The translations under genes and the position numbers were made by a program. Shown in pieces: positions 27,140-33,807 of a stretch of DNA of 36,628 nt; the stretch's first letter is position 1; each line of letters begins with the position of its first letter. Source of the stretch: a virus. The notes under the pieces are model-generated. The model saw only the letters and a list, made by a program, of their open reading frames with translations, searched no databases and was not told where the DNA came from. The stretch lies in IMG/VR virus record IMGVR_UViG_3300021375_001709, positions 1 to 36,628 of that record. One strand, given 5' to 3'.

Positions 27140-28362
27140 GACATCACCTTTATATTGCTGTTACCGGTATTTATCCATTCTGCCAATTCTGGATCAAAAC
27201 TCTCTAAAGTTAAAGCACCGTGTGTATCGTAGTAATTTACAAATCGCTTCATTGACTTTCTTCTGTTTTCATCCTCCACATGAGGCTTCTGCATCTCATG
27301 TATGACATGGTCAATACCTTCTAACTTGTCACTATGTTTTATAAAATAATCTAAACTCTCTTGTTTATATTCTGCTGGTATATTTTCCATCATAATTTCA
27401 TATTTGTTAATTACAGGACGTACTTGTATTTTACTATTAGGATATCGCTCACTAACAAAGTCAATTAATTTTGGAATGTGTCTAACACTCAGTGGATTAG
27501 CAGTTATATCCCATACTTGTACACCAAATGTTTTATAGTACTGATCCATTACTGCAAGTTTTTCTTCCCATACAGTATCTTGTCTAGTATATTCTTCAGC
27601 AGGTCCCCAACCATCTACACTTAAACGTATCATAATGCCCTGTATCTGCTTCAATTTTTGTATATCTTTATCACGTAGTAATCTAGTACCATTTGTATTA
27701 ATGGCAATCTTTGCATTAGGTGCTGTTTTCCAAATACGTTCTACTGTACTAGGAAAGTTTTTAAGATAAAAAGGTTCACCACCTGCTAGATATAAATGCC
27801 TTAGATTACTATCAATACTACTTAAAATATTCTCCCACGCCTGTGGATCATCACTCCAGTCGTAATGCCTTCTATGAAACTTATCCAGTTGTTTGTTTAA
27901 TCTTTCTTCAGGCCAGTTAAAATGTTCTGCCATTTTAGGTAAGTGTTGGTATATTCTATTACTATTACCTGCAAAACACATAATACATGCTAGGTTACAT
28001 ATATTACCTAAACGTAGGTCTAGAGCACGAATCTTTGTGTCCTCAAAAGGAACACCTCTGTTAATCATACCAAGTGTTTTTTGCCTAAAACTTCGTATAC
28101 CATTTCGTTCTGGATCAAAACATTTTTGTCCACAACCTATTGGTTCACCACCATTAGCAAGTTCTTGGCGTACACTATGCATTTCTGGACTATTCCAAAT
28201 TTCACTTAATTTGTAGTCTTTGATATTGTACTTGGTAATTTTGTTTTTTAAGTTTTTACAACACAATGCTACATAGCCATCATTATCAATGAAGCTATAA
28301 TTAGATGTGAATATGCAATACTTGTCTGGATCAGTGGTATTGGGGATCTTATGGGGGATCAT
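27136..28362 (-). CDS. Radical SAM protein with N-terminal SPASM-like segment (paralogue 2)
   Basis: A 408-residue homologue of the 24884-26050 protein. The N-terminal cysteines are VALCCKNLKNK and GEPIGCGQKCFDPERNGIRS, with LSEIWNSPEMHSVRQEL between. The core cluster motif is GNICNLACIMCFAGNS, followed by LAGGEPFYLKNFP, INTNGTRLL and RLSVDGWGPAEEYTR. The shared blocks (FRQK, LDLR-GN-CNL, GGEPFY, NTNGTRLLRDKDI) show a duplication followed by divergence. Its stop overlaps the start of the tagged Cys protein as ATGA, so the two are co-translated. The substrate is unknown. Confidence 0.9.
   Translation of the reverse strand: MIPHKIPNTTDPDKYCIFTSNYSFIDNDGYVALCCKNLKNKITKYNIKDYKLSEIWNSPEMHSVRQELANGGEPIGCGQKCFDPERNGIRSFRQKTLGMINRGVPFEDTKIRALDLRLGNICNLACIMCFAGNSNRIYQHLPKMAEHFNWPEERLNKQLDKFHRRHYDWSDDPQAWENILSSIDSNLRHLYLAGGEPFYLKNFPSTVERIWKTAPNAKIAINTNGTRLLRDKDIQKLKQIQGIMIRLSVDGWGPAEEYTRQDTVWEEKLAVMDQYYKTFGVQVWDITANPLSVRHIPKLIDFVSERYPNSKIQVRPVINKYEIMMENIPAEYKQESLDYFIKHSDKLEGIDHVIHEMQKPHVEDENRRKSMKRFVNYYDTHGALTLESFDPELAEWINTGNSNIKVMS
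27168..27175 (-). promoter_or_regulatory. T4-late-like promoter box
   Basis: GATAAATA on the minus strand (27175-27168), followed by CCGG and a leader with AAAGG before ATG 27139. It lies within the end of the preceding gene. Confidence 0.45.
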
Positions 28363-28378
28363 TACTCTACCTTAATTT

Positions 28379-29593
28379 TCAAGCGATTTCGTCAGGAATG
28401 CCGATTTTTATAATAGTATTATTTTGTGAGAAATCACTAACAATCTTCTTAACTAGTTCTGGAGAATACTTTGATTTAATTGCATCTAGTAGACTTTCAA
28501 AACTGTTTAAGTCTTTTGGCTCCAAGTTTAGTGCGTCTGCTATATCAGAAACATTTTTAAATGGTCCTTGGATGATTTCATTTTTATCTTTCTTTGTGTA
28601 TCCTGTACCTGCTTTATTTGGTACTGGTGTTCTTTTTACTTTAACTAATCCATTTGTAGGGCTCCACATCCAACGTAACCATTCTTTTGGTCTACCGTCT
28701 GCAATTTTATCATTGCTTGGTCGTGAATCATAATTTCCAATAATACTTGCTAGGAATATATTACGGAAAACGCCTTTATATTTTGACTCATTCTCATGTG
28801 GAGAATGATAGTAAGTTTTAAGCCATGCTGGATCGCCTGGCATAAAGTCTACTTGTACAAATCCTGTACGTGGTCTTCCATCTGGATCTTCTTTGTTTTT
28901 ATCAAAGTTTTGTATTTCAACTTTTGTCATAACAACAGAGCTCAATGCTACATCTTTAATTGCACTAATGCTTTTTAGTTTTTCTACAAAAGGTCTAATC
29001 TCTTCTTTTTCTATTTCAAGGGCAACATCAATGTCACCACTAAACTGTCTCTTACCTACACTACCTAATGTATTTCCACGTAGGTTGACACCAAGTACCT
29101 TCTCAAGGCTAGCCAGGGTCGGCTCAATCTCATCAATATGGATTGCTCCAACCCCAGGCATTGCTCCCCCCTCGTTCAGTACAGATGTGTTAGTACTGAA
29201 ATTTTTAGACTCTACTGGAAACTCCTGATTAGGAGTGCGAAAGTCTTTTTTCCTCATAACTGTTTTTGCAATTAAATCCAGTTCTTGATTTCGGGGATCC
29301 CAACGCAATGCAAAGGGAATATTAATGTCCGTTTTCATATCTTTCATTACTGCTTCTGCATCAGGGCCTAGTCGTGCAATAGGTTTGCCCCAACGTTTGT
29401 ATTCTTGTTTGAATAAACGTACAAGCTCGCTTACTGTAATTGGTTTAACGTTACGCTCATCATTTACTCTGTCTAAGAAGTGACGTGTAAACTCCACATC
29501 AATACCGATTTTGCCAAACATATTGTCTGCAAATCTTTCCACATTATCTAACTCTGCTGATGTGACTTGTCTATCTACTTCTGTAATTCTCAT
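28379..29593 (-). CDS. Pol-beta-type nucleotidyltransferase with phage N-terminal domain
   Basis: A 404-residue protein. I chose ATG 29593 (MRITEVDRQ) because it lies exactly 5 bases after a late-type box, rather than the longer frame to 29719. Residues 31-120 form a compact domain (FTRHFLDRVNDERN, then ELVRLFKQEYKRWG and LDLIAKTVMRKKDF) with some likeness to RelE/ParE-type folds. Residues 175-195 hold TLGSVGKRQFSGDIDVALEI, the GS...DxD nucleotidyltransferase motif (Asp187, Asp189). Later blocks include GRPRTGFVQVDFMPGDP (third acidic residue) and VKRTPVPNKAGTGYTKKD. The target could be RNA, protein or a nucleotide. It is tagged (MRITEV). Confidence 0.88.
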   Translation of the reverse strand: MRITEVDRQVTSAELDNVERFADNMFGKIGIDVEFTRHFLDRVNDERNVKPITVSELVRLFKQEYKRWGKPIARLGPDAEAVMKDMKTDINIPFALRWDPRNQELDLIAKTVMRKKDFRTPNQEFPVESKNFSTNTSVLNEGGAMPGVGAIHIDEIEPTLASLEKVLGVNLRGNTLGSVGKRQFSGDIDVALEIEKEEIRPFVEKLKSISAIKDVALSSVVMTKVEIQNFDKNKEDPDGRPRTGFVQVDFMPGDPAWLKTYYHSPHENESKYKGVFRNIFLASIIGNYDSRPSNDKIADGRPKEWLRWMWSPTNGLVKVKRTPVPNKAGTGYTKKDKNEIIQGPFKNVSDIADALNLEPKDLNSFESLLDAIKSKYSPELVKKIVSDFSQNNTIIKIGIPDEIA

Positions 29594-29597
29594 ACTC

Positions 29598-29819
29598 TTA
29601 TTTATTCTCTCTAGGAGTTGGATTCTCGCCTGTAAGTTTTGGTTTACTAAACCATAACTTGAACCATTCATCAGTTCCAGGCTGAACATTGTGCTTTCGC
29701 ATATATCTGCTTTTTTCACTACCTATTATACTTACATTACTTTCATCAGTGCCGTTTACACGATCACCACTGTCTATGCCTGCTAATATTTTTAATCTTG
29801 TGATCTCATCTATGTTCAT
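29598..29819 (-). CDS. I-x-E-tagged small protein, 73 aa
   Basis: A 73-residue protein starting MNIDEITRLKILAGID, with the I-x-E tag at 3-5. The C-terminal half contains SRYMRKHNVQPGTDEWFKLW (about 37-56) and LTGENPTPRENK, a motif that I recall from small marine-phage proteins. I chose ATG 29819 because it overlaps the previous gene by 14 bases and has AAAGGG upstream. The longer frame to 29843 lacks the tag start. Function unknown. Its stop overlaps the late-type box of the next gene (29599-29607). Confidence 0.78.
   Translation of the reverse strand: MNIDEITRLKILAGIDSGDRVNGTDESNVSIIGSEKSRYMRKHNVQPGTDEWFKLWFSKPKLTGENPTPRENK
29599..29607 (-). promoter_or_regulatory. Late-type box exactly 5 nt before ATG
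   Basis: GAATAAATA (29607-29599), AGAGT, then ATG 29593. T4 late spacing would place the start of transcription on the A of the ATG. Confidence 0.5.
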
Positions 29820-30324
29820 TACTAATTGCCCTTTGTACATCACTAATGCTATTATATTTAATTCCTTGACCGCCTGCGGCAGTCCATTTCTTTATTTGTT
29901 GACCAAAATCGTCAATTAATATATTAGGAATTCCATTTACACCTTTAGCAAACTGTGGCTTATTATGTGTAATGTGAATGTTCTTTGGCGGAAAGAAACT
30001 TAAATTCTTAGCAATCCATTCACGTTTTTGTGGTTCTGAATTAGGATCCCCTTGTAATGGACTTGAGCAAATACTGTATGAACCATATTTGTTTTTAATA
30101 AGGTTTATTAATGCTTTTGCATCTGGTAACATTGGTAAGTTAATCCAAAAATCTTCTGTTTGTCTAATCTTTTCAAGTGCTGGGTTTACATCTTTTATTT
30201 GTCTGTAATTACTAACACCCATAAGTTTCGCCCATTCACTAAAAAAATCTGCTAGTACTCCATCCATGTCGACGTATACTTCTGCTTGTTCTTCTTTGGT
30301 GTCTGTTACTTCAAATACTTTCAT
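29806..30324 (-). CDS. 5'(3')-deoxyribonucleotidase-like HAD phosphatase
   Basis: A 172-residue HAD-fold protein. Motif I is VYVDMDGVLADFF (17-28, nucleophile Asp19 and acid Asp21), motif II is YSICSSPLQ (83-91), motif III contains HNKPQFAKG (120-128), and motif IV is ILIDDFGQQ (135-143). This is the NT5C arrangement. Such enzymes dephosphorylate (deoxy)nucleoside monophosphates. The N-terminus MKVFEV is a variant of the shared tag. The late-type box GATAAATA lies exactly 5 bases before the ATG, with no SD. A role in nucleotide pools is normal for a T4-like phage, but late expression and a packaging tag would be unusual. Confidence 0.88.
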   Translation of the reverse strand: MKVFEVTDTKEEQAEVYVDMDGVLADFFSEWAKLMGVSNYRQIKDVNPALEKIRQTEDFWINLPMLPDAKALINLIKNKYGSYSICSSPLQGDPNSEPQKREWIAKNLSFFPPKNIHITHNKPQFAKGVNGIPNILIDDFGQQIKKWTAAGGQGIKYNSISDVQRAISNEHR

Positions 30325-30329
30325 AATAA

Positions 30330-30337
30330 TATTTATC
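30330..30337 (-). promoter_or_regulatory. Late-type box exactly 5 nt before ATG
   Basis: GATAAATA (30337-30330), TTATT, then ATG 30324. It lies behind the terminator at 30345-30371. The predicted transcription start coincides with the ATG. Confidence 0.55.
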
Positions 30338-30344
30338 TAAATAG

Positions 30345-30371
30345 AAAAAACCCCCAGTAAAAACTAGGGGC
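30345..30371 (-). terminator. Rho-independent terminator
   Basis: On the minus strand GCCCCTAGT, loop TTTT, ACTGGGGG (one G-U pair), then six T's at 30350-30345. It ends the transcript of the polysaccharide-lyase-like gene. Confidence 0.85.
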
Positions 30372-30388
30372 TCTTTTTATTGTTGGGA

Positions 30389-31303
30389 TTAATGTTTAGT
30401 TACTGATACATCCTTATAGTAAACAATGGGATCAACAACGTCTGTAAACTTATCAGCTTGAGCTAGGAAACGGTGAATACCAAATGCAAACACATAACCT
30501 AAATCACGAGATCCATATTCAGAATCATCACTTTTATAGTCTGAGTGTGACATGCTATTATCACATGTGCAATCAACAACAGTTTTGCCATTAAACACAA
30601 CCTTCATTGCACCTGCATCTCCCTTCCCCCAAGTCTGTGTTACAGTAATTGTATTCCACTGTCCTTGATATTCATCTGCATTTGCAAGTTTTATATTCGT
30701 TCCAAACTTAGGATGACCCTGAGCATCCAGAATACCTCGCACACTAAAAACAAGATCCTTTTGTTTAAGTTTACTTGATTCTAGAGCATAATCACTGTGC
30801 CATTGAAACTTCATATGTCCTGTTTCGTCTGCTGGTAAAGTAGTTACTGCCCAGGCATGGTTGTCTGAATGCCAACCGTGAGTCTGTCCAAACATTTGGA
30901 TATTATGGCCTGAAAACTCTATTTCTTCTGGAACGTAAAAACTATATTCAATGGTAGTTGTATCACCAGGTTTGAAGCGAGATTTATCTTTAGTCTTATA
31001 TTCAGCACGACTGTGTTTGTTAATTTTACTGTCTGCAGAATCCTTTTGTTCGTTACGTTTGCCTTCTATACTCTGTGTACGAAAAACTGTTTCTCCATCA
31101 ATAGTACCTGTAATAAAACTATTCTTCCAAGCAATATTATTAGGTTCCCATTTCAGGTTTGTGTCAATATGTTTGGCAGAGAAACCTGACTTAACAAAAG
31201 TAAACTGTGAATCCATACTTGGATTCCAATCATTAGCTGGTATATCTGCGTTTGCCGTTGTTGCAAAAGTTATAATTGCAATAGTTGATAGTAGTTTATT
31301 CAT
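30389..31303 (-). CDS. Secreted polysaccharide-lyase-like protein
   Basis: A 304-residue protein with a Sec signal peptide: basic MNK, hydrophobic LLSTIAIITFATTA, and a cleavage site ANA-DI near residue 19-20. The mature part is a beta-sandwich-type sequence with HSRAEYKTKDKSRFKPGDT (about 98-116), IEYSFYVPEEIEFSGHNIQM, GQTHGWHSDNHAW and MKFQWHSDYALE, consistent with the heparin-lyase-I-like (PF14099 type) polysaccharide lyase fold. The family call is from pattern memory. Export from the infected cell is unusual for a phage enzyme outside the tail, and the product may cleave surface or environmental glycans. SD AGGAGG before ATG 31303 is perfect. A terminator follows. Confidence 0.72.
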   Translation of the reverse strand: MNKLLSTIAIITFATTANADIPANDWNPSMDSQFTFVKSGFSAKHIDTNLKWEPNNIAWKNSFITGTIDGETVFRTQSIEGKRNEQKDSADSKINKHSRAEYKTKDKSRFKPGDTTTIEYSFYVPEEIEFSGHNIQMFGQTHGWHSDNHAWAVTTLPADETGHMKFQWHSDYALESSKLKQKDLVFSVRGILDAQGHPKFGTNIKLANADEYQGQWNTITVTQTWGKGDAGAMKVVFNGKTVVDCTCDNSMSHSDYKSDDSEYGSRDLGYVFAFGIHRFLAQADKFTDVVDPIVYYKDVSVTKH

Positions 31304-31313
31304 AATAGACCTC

Positions 31314-31499
31314 CTAGTCTAGGTTACATTGCCAAACAGAACCATCAAAAACTGCTTTTAAAGCACCTAATGGATAGTCTGAATGTTCAAATAAGATATA
31401 GGGTGTGCTATTGTAGTCCATCTTCATAGTAACTACATTAACATCATCCATTGGTAGTTCACGTTCACCTGGTATTGATGAATTAAAAACACGTATCAT
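31314..31499 (-). CDS. Hypothetical protein, 61 aa
   Basis: A 61-residue protein. ATG 31499 shares a base with the previous stop (TAATG). It has a beta-rich start (IRVFNSSIPGERELPMDD, then VVTMKMDYNSTPYILFEHSD) and ends GSVWQCNLD. No family recognised. It is the second gene behind the palindromic promoter at 31901-31929. Confidence 0.75.
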   Translation of the reverse strand: MIRVFNSSIPGERELPMDDVNVVTMKMDYNSTPYILFEHSDYPLGALKAVFDGSVWQCNLD

Positions 31500-31867
31500 T
31501 ATGCGGCTTCCAATTCTGTTACAAATTCTACTTTAATACCTTGCTCTTCAGCGGCCAGTAAAATCTTTCTTCGCATTTCAGGCTCAACTTTATCAGCAAT
31601 CTGAGCCCAGTCTCCTTGATAGTAATAATCCTGTGAGGGCATATAATATGGAAGACAAAGTTCATGTTTAGTAACTTTTAAACATTTTAGACTTTTACCC
31701 ATATTCATTAATGCATTGTTAAAGATATCATGTACAACGTTCTGGGCAACACGATATTGCTCTAGTTTACGATTTTTAACTGGATTAGTAACACAACCAT
31801 TCATTGGAATAAGTTCATTAAGAGCTTCTGTTACTGCTTCTAAATCTTTACAAACCCAATTTGACAT
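31499..31867 (-). CDS. Hypothetical protein, 122 aa
   Basis: A 122-residue protein, the first gene after the promoter at 31901-31929. The SD AGGAAG lies before ATG 31867. It is mainly helical (SNWVCKDLEAVTEALNELI, then EQYRVAQNVVHDIFNNAL), with a short aromatic centre (CLPYYMPSQDYYYQGDWAQI) and a helical end (RRKILLAAEEQGIKVEFVTE). Five cysteines are present, but no metal motif. An early role is implied by the promoter. Confidence 0.78.
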   Translation of the reverse strand: MSNWVCKDLEAVTEALNELIPMNGCVTNPVKNRKLEQYRVAQNVVHDIFNNALMNMGKSLKCLKVTKHELCLPYYMPSQDYYYQGDWAQIADKVEPEMRRKILLAAEEQGIKVEFVTELEAA

Positions 31868-31900
31868 TTTATCTTCCTCTTCTTTATTAACTATACTTAC

Positions 31901-31929
31901 AGTATACAGTAAGATATCTTACTTGTCAA
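31901..31929 (-). promoter_or_regulatory. Early-type promoter with perfect palindrome
   Basis: TTGACA (31929-31924), 17 bp, TATACT (31906-31901). The spacer contains AGTAAGATATCTTACT, a perfect 16-bp palindrome. Unlike the others it has no terminator directly before it. Only 5 bases separate it from the preceding stop. Confidence 0.85.
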
Positions 31930-31934
31930 CCTTT

Positions 31935-32114
31935 TTAATCGAAAAAATTACCTAAAACCCAAACAAATTTCGTGTCAGATACTTGGTTCCACATTCCGTC
32001 TTTCCAGTTTGGCCACAATATTTTACGGTTTGCATCTTCCATTACGTCAAGTCCGTTCTCAGCCTTAGCCTTAAATGTGTCACCTAAATGATTTTCAAAT
32101 GTAAATGTTTTCAT
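31935..32114 (-). CDS. Small aromatic protein, 59 aa
   Basis: A frame from ATG 32114 to TAA 31935-31937, giving 59 residues. It starts MKTFTFENHLGDTFKAKAEN and contains ILWPNWKDGMWNQVSD followed by FVWVLGNFFD. Four Trp in 59 residues and alternating strands suggest a small beta domain. The gene lies between the 117-aa gene and the next promoter, so it is probably the second gene of that transcript. No SD stronger than AAGGATAA is seen. No family recognised. Confidence 0.68.
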   Translation of the reverse strand: MKTFTFENHLGDTFKAKAENGLDVMEDANRKILWPNWKDGMWNQVSDTKFVWVLGNFFD

Positions 32115-32124
32115 ATTATTATCC

Positions 32125-32478
32125 TTATACTAGTTCTTCAAAACCAAAATTAGCAACCACTGATTGTTTACCAGTTGCATCTTCAACAATATCACCAACG
32201 CTAACACTATACATACGTGATAAACGTTCAATGTTTTCCTCTGGACCCATATTACCTACATGAAATACGCCTTCTAAACTATCAGCAGTAATATTACTAA
32301 CATGTGTGTAATAACCACGTGTAAAGGCATCTTTAGCAACACGACCTGTGTCTTTGCTACCTGGACGTGACATGTTTAACTTTAACGACTGCTTATGAAC
32401 TGCATCATGACCTTCTTCATTAATAAGATCAATTTCAGCGTCTGTTAGGTGTATTTGGAAAACTTTAAACTGTGACAT
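32125..32478 (-). CDS. Conserved phage hypothetical protein, 117 aa
   Basis: A 117-residue protein, the first gene after the promoter at 32509-32537. AAAGGACC lies before ATG 32478. Blocks are VFQIHLTDAEIDLINEEGHD (6-25), a lysine/arginine centre with GSKDTGRVAKDAFTRGYYTH, and a C-terminal half ERLSRMYSVSVGDIVEDATG followed by ANFGFEEL. This matches a pattern recalled from marine T4-like phage proteins (SVGDIV...GFE). Function unknown, early expression likely. Confidence 0.8.
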   Translation of the reverse strand: MSQFKVFQIHLTDAEIDLINEEGHDAVHKQSLKLNMSRPGSKDTGRVAKDAFTRGYYTHVSNITADSLEGVFHVGNMGPEENIERLSRMYSVSVGDIVEDATGKQSVVANFGFEELV

Positions 32479-32508
32479 AGTAGGTCCTTTTTTATTTAAT
32501 ATACCACT

Positions 32509-32537
32509 AGTATACAGTAAGACGTCTTACTTGTCAA
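32509..32537 (-). promoter_or_regulatory. Early-type promoter with perfect palindrome
   Basis: TTGACA (32537-32532), 17 bp, TATACT (32514-32509). The spacer contains AGTAAGACGTCTTACT, a perfect 16-bp palindrome. It follows a terminator hairpin by 13 bases and drives the 117-aa gene. Confidence 0.87.
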
Positions 32538-32550
32538 CCTTTTTAGTCAC

Positions 32551-32577
32551 AAAAAACCCCTTGTTTTTCAAGGGGTT
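32551..32577 (-). terminator. Rho-independent terminator
   Basis: On the minus strand AACCCCTTG (32577-32569), loop of five A's, CAAGGGGTT (32563-32555) and T's. It ends the uvsE transcript. Confidence 0.9.
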
Positions 32578-32592
32578 ATAAATCTTTTTAAA

Positions 32593-32772
32593 TTATTTTA
32601 CTTCTTCTATGCGATGTTCTGGATAATTTCTAGCAGATTGTATTGCTTGCTCCTTCGTTTCGTATATACATGGCATAATTAGATCATCATTACCAAAATA
32701 TGATACTGTAATCCATTCACCGCTCTGATGCCCACCAATTGGTATTTTTACTATCCAACCTTGTTCTTGCAT
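32593..32772 (-). CDS. Small protein, 59 aa, downstream of uvsE
   Basis: A frame from ATG 32772 to TAA 32593-32595, giving 59 residues, with GAGGAG seven bases before the ATG. It overlaps the uvsE stop by 22 bases. The protein starts MQEQGWIVKIPIGGHQSGEW, followed by a strand ITVSYFGNDDLIMPCIYE and a helix KEQAIQSARNYPEHRIEE. It appears to be a small alpha/beta domain with no known name. Co-transcribed with uvsE and closed by the terminator. Confidence 0.72.
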   Translation of the reverse strand: MQEQGWIVKIPIGGHQSGEWITVSYFGNDDLIMPCIYETKEQAIQSARNYPEHRIEEVK

Positions 32773-33779
32773 ATATACTCCTCATAAAATTTTCTAGATG
32801 CTAAGTTCTTAGCCTTGCTTTCTACCATAATATCTGCGGTATCTAAGAACTGCATAGCCCAATCATTAACGGCTGTATTCCACATATAGTCAGAGTGTCC
32901 ACGTAGTTTACCTTTCTTAAACCCTTGCTCTAGTAGTAATTCCTTGTCTGGAAGTACATCAGTAGCATGTTCAGGAATGTAATCTTCACGTGATACACTG
33001 TAATGTATTGCAGGTCGCTCACCTCGCCATGTATCTACTATGCGTAAATATCTATCGTCGGTGGGCAGTATATATTCGCCTGTCGCGACCCAGTGATGGT
33101 GTATGTCCAGTACCAGTGGGATATAACTGGGTAACTGTAGGCTTGCGTCGATGCCCCATGCGTTTTCGTCATTCTCGATTGTGAGAACGTTTTTCGCTTC
33201 TTTAGATAATCTTGGGTAGACGTCGACGATACCGGCTGGACCTTTCTTACCAGAGATGTGGACATTGCACTTGAAGTCCTGGAATTGTTGGCCGTAGCCC
33301 ATCCATCTGATGCAATCAACATGATATTCAAACTCCTCTATACTACGTTCTACTACTTCGGGTCTATCACTGGCCAGTACTGTAAATTGTCCTGGGTGCA
33401 TTGAGAGGCGGACATCAAGGGCTCTCGCCTTGTCACCGACTTTTGCAAGTTCTCTTTCACAGTATGCACGAACGTCAGGATGACGCCAAAAATAAGACCA
33501 ATCATCATGGGTATAAACAGGAAGTAAATCACTACCCAGTCGTACCATACGTAATTCATCTTCTAATTCTCCTACATATCCAATTAGGTTACTGTAGCTC
33601 TGTATGTTGTGGACCATAATATCCCACAAACGTTCTTCAGCCACAGTCCTATCTTGTCTATTTAACCATTGTACGGTTGTAGACCTAGTGTTGAAAGGAC
33701 GTTGAATTTCTTCAAGTTCTTTCTTCTTAAGTGATTGATCGGGGTGCATGTACTTACATGCAAAACCTATTCTAGCCAT
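32751..33779 (-). CDS. uvsE: UV damage endonuclease UvsE (UVDE)
   Basis: A 342-residue TIM-barrel endonuclease. Motifs in order are IGFACKYMHPDQ at the start, RLSMHPGQFTVLAS, CNVHISGKKGPAGI, NVLTIENDENAWGID, PLVLDIHHHWVATG, AIHYSVSRED, LRGHSDYMWNT and DIMVESKAKNLAS. They supply the metal-binding His, Asp and Glu and the substrate-contacting QFTVL. UVDE nicks DNA 5' of UV photoproducts, giving light-damage repair independent of the host. It is transcribed from its own consensus promoter (33808-33836), with CAGGTG before ATG 33779. Full length for the family, about 300-340 aa. Confidence 0.96.
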   Translation of the reverse strand: MARIGFACKYMHPDQSLKKKELEEIQRPFNTRSTTVQWLNRQDRTVAEERLWDIMVHNIQSYSNLIGYVGELEDELRMVRLGSDLLPVYTHDDWSYFWRHPDVRAYCERELAKVGDKARALDVRLSMHPGQFTVLASDRPEVVERSIEEFEYHVDCIRWMGYGQQFQDFKCNVHISGKKGPAGIVDVYPRLSKEAKNVLTIENDENAWGIDASLQLPSYIPLVLDIHHHWVATGEYILPTDDRYLRIVDTWRGERPAIHYSVSREDYIPEHATDVLPDKELLLEQGFKKGKLRGHSDYMWNTAVNDWAMQFLDTADIMVESKAKNLASRKFYEEYICKNKVG

Positions 33780-33807
33780 ATAAACACCTGTAATTGAACA
33801 TACAAGT

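Noticed and set aside
5623-32537. The five palindromic promoters as a CRISPR array or transposon ends
   Set aside because: The copies are widely scattered, each lies directly upstream of a gene, and each carries -35 and -10 boxes. There are no spacers, target duplications or transposase.
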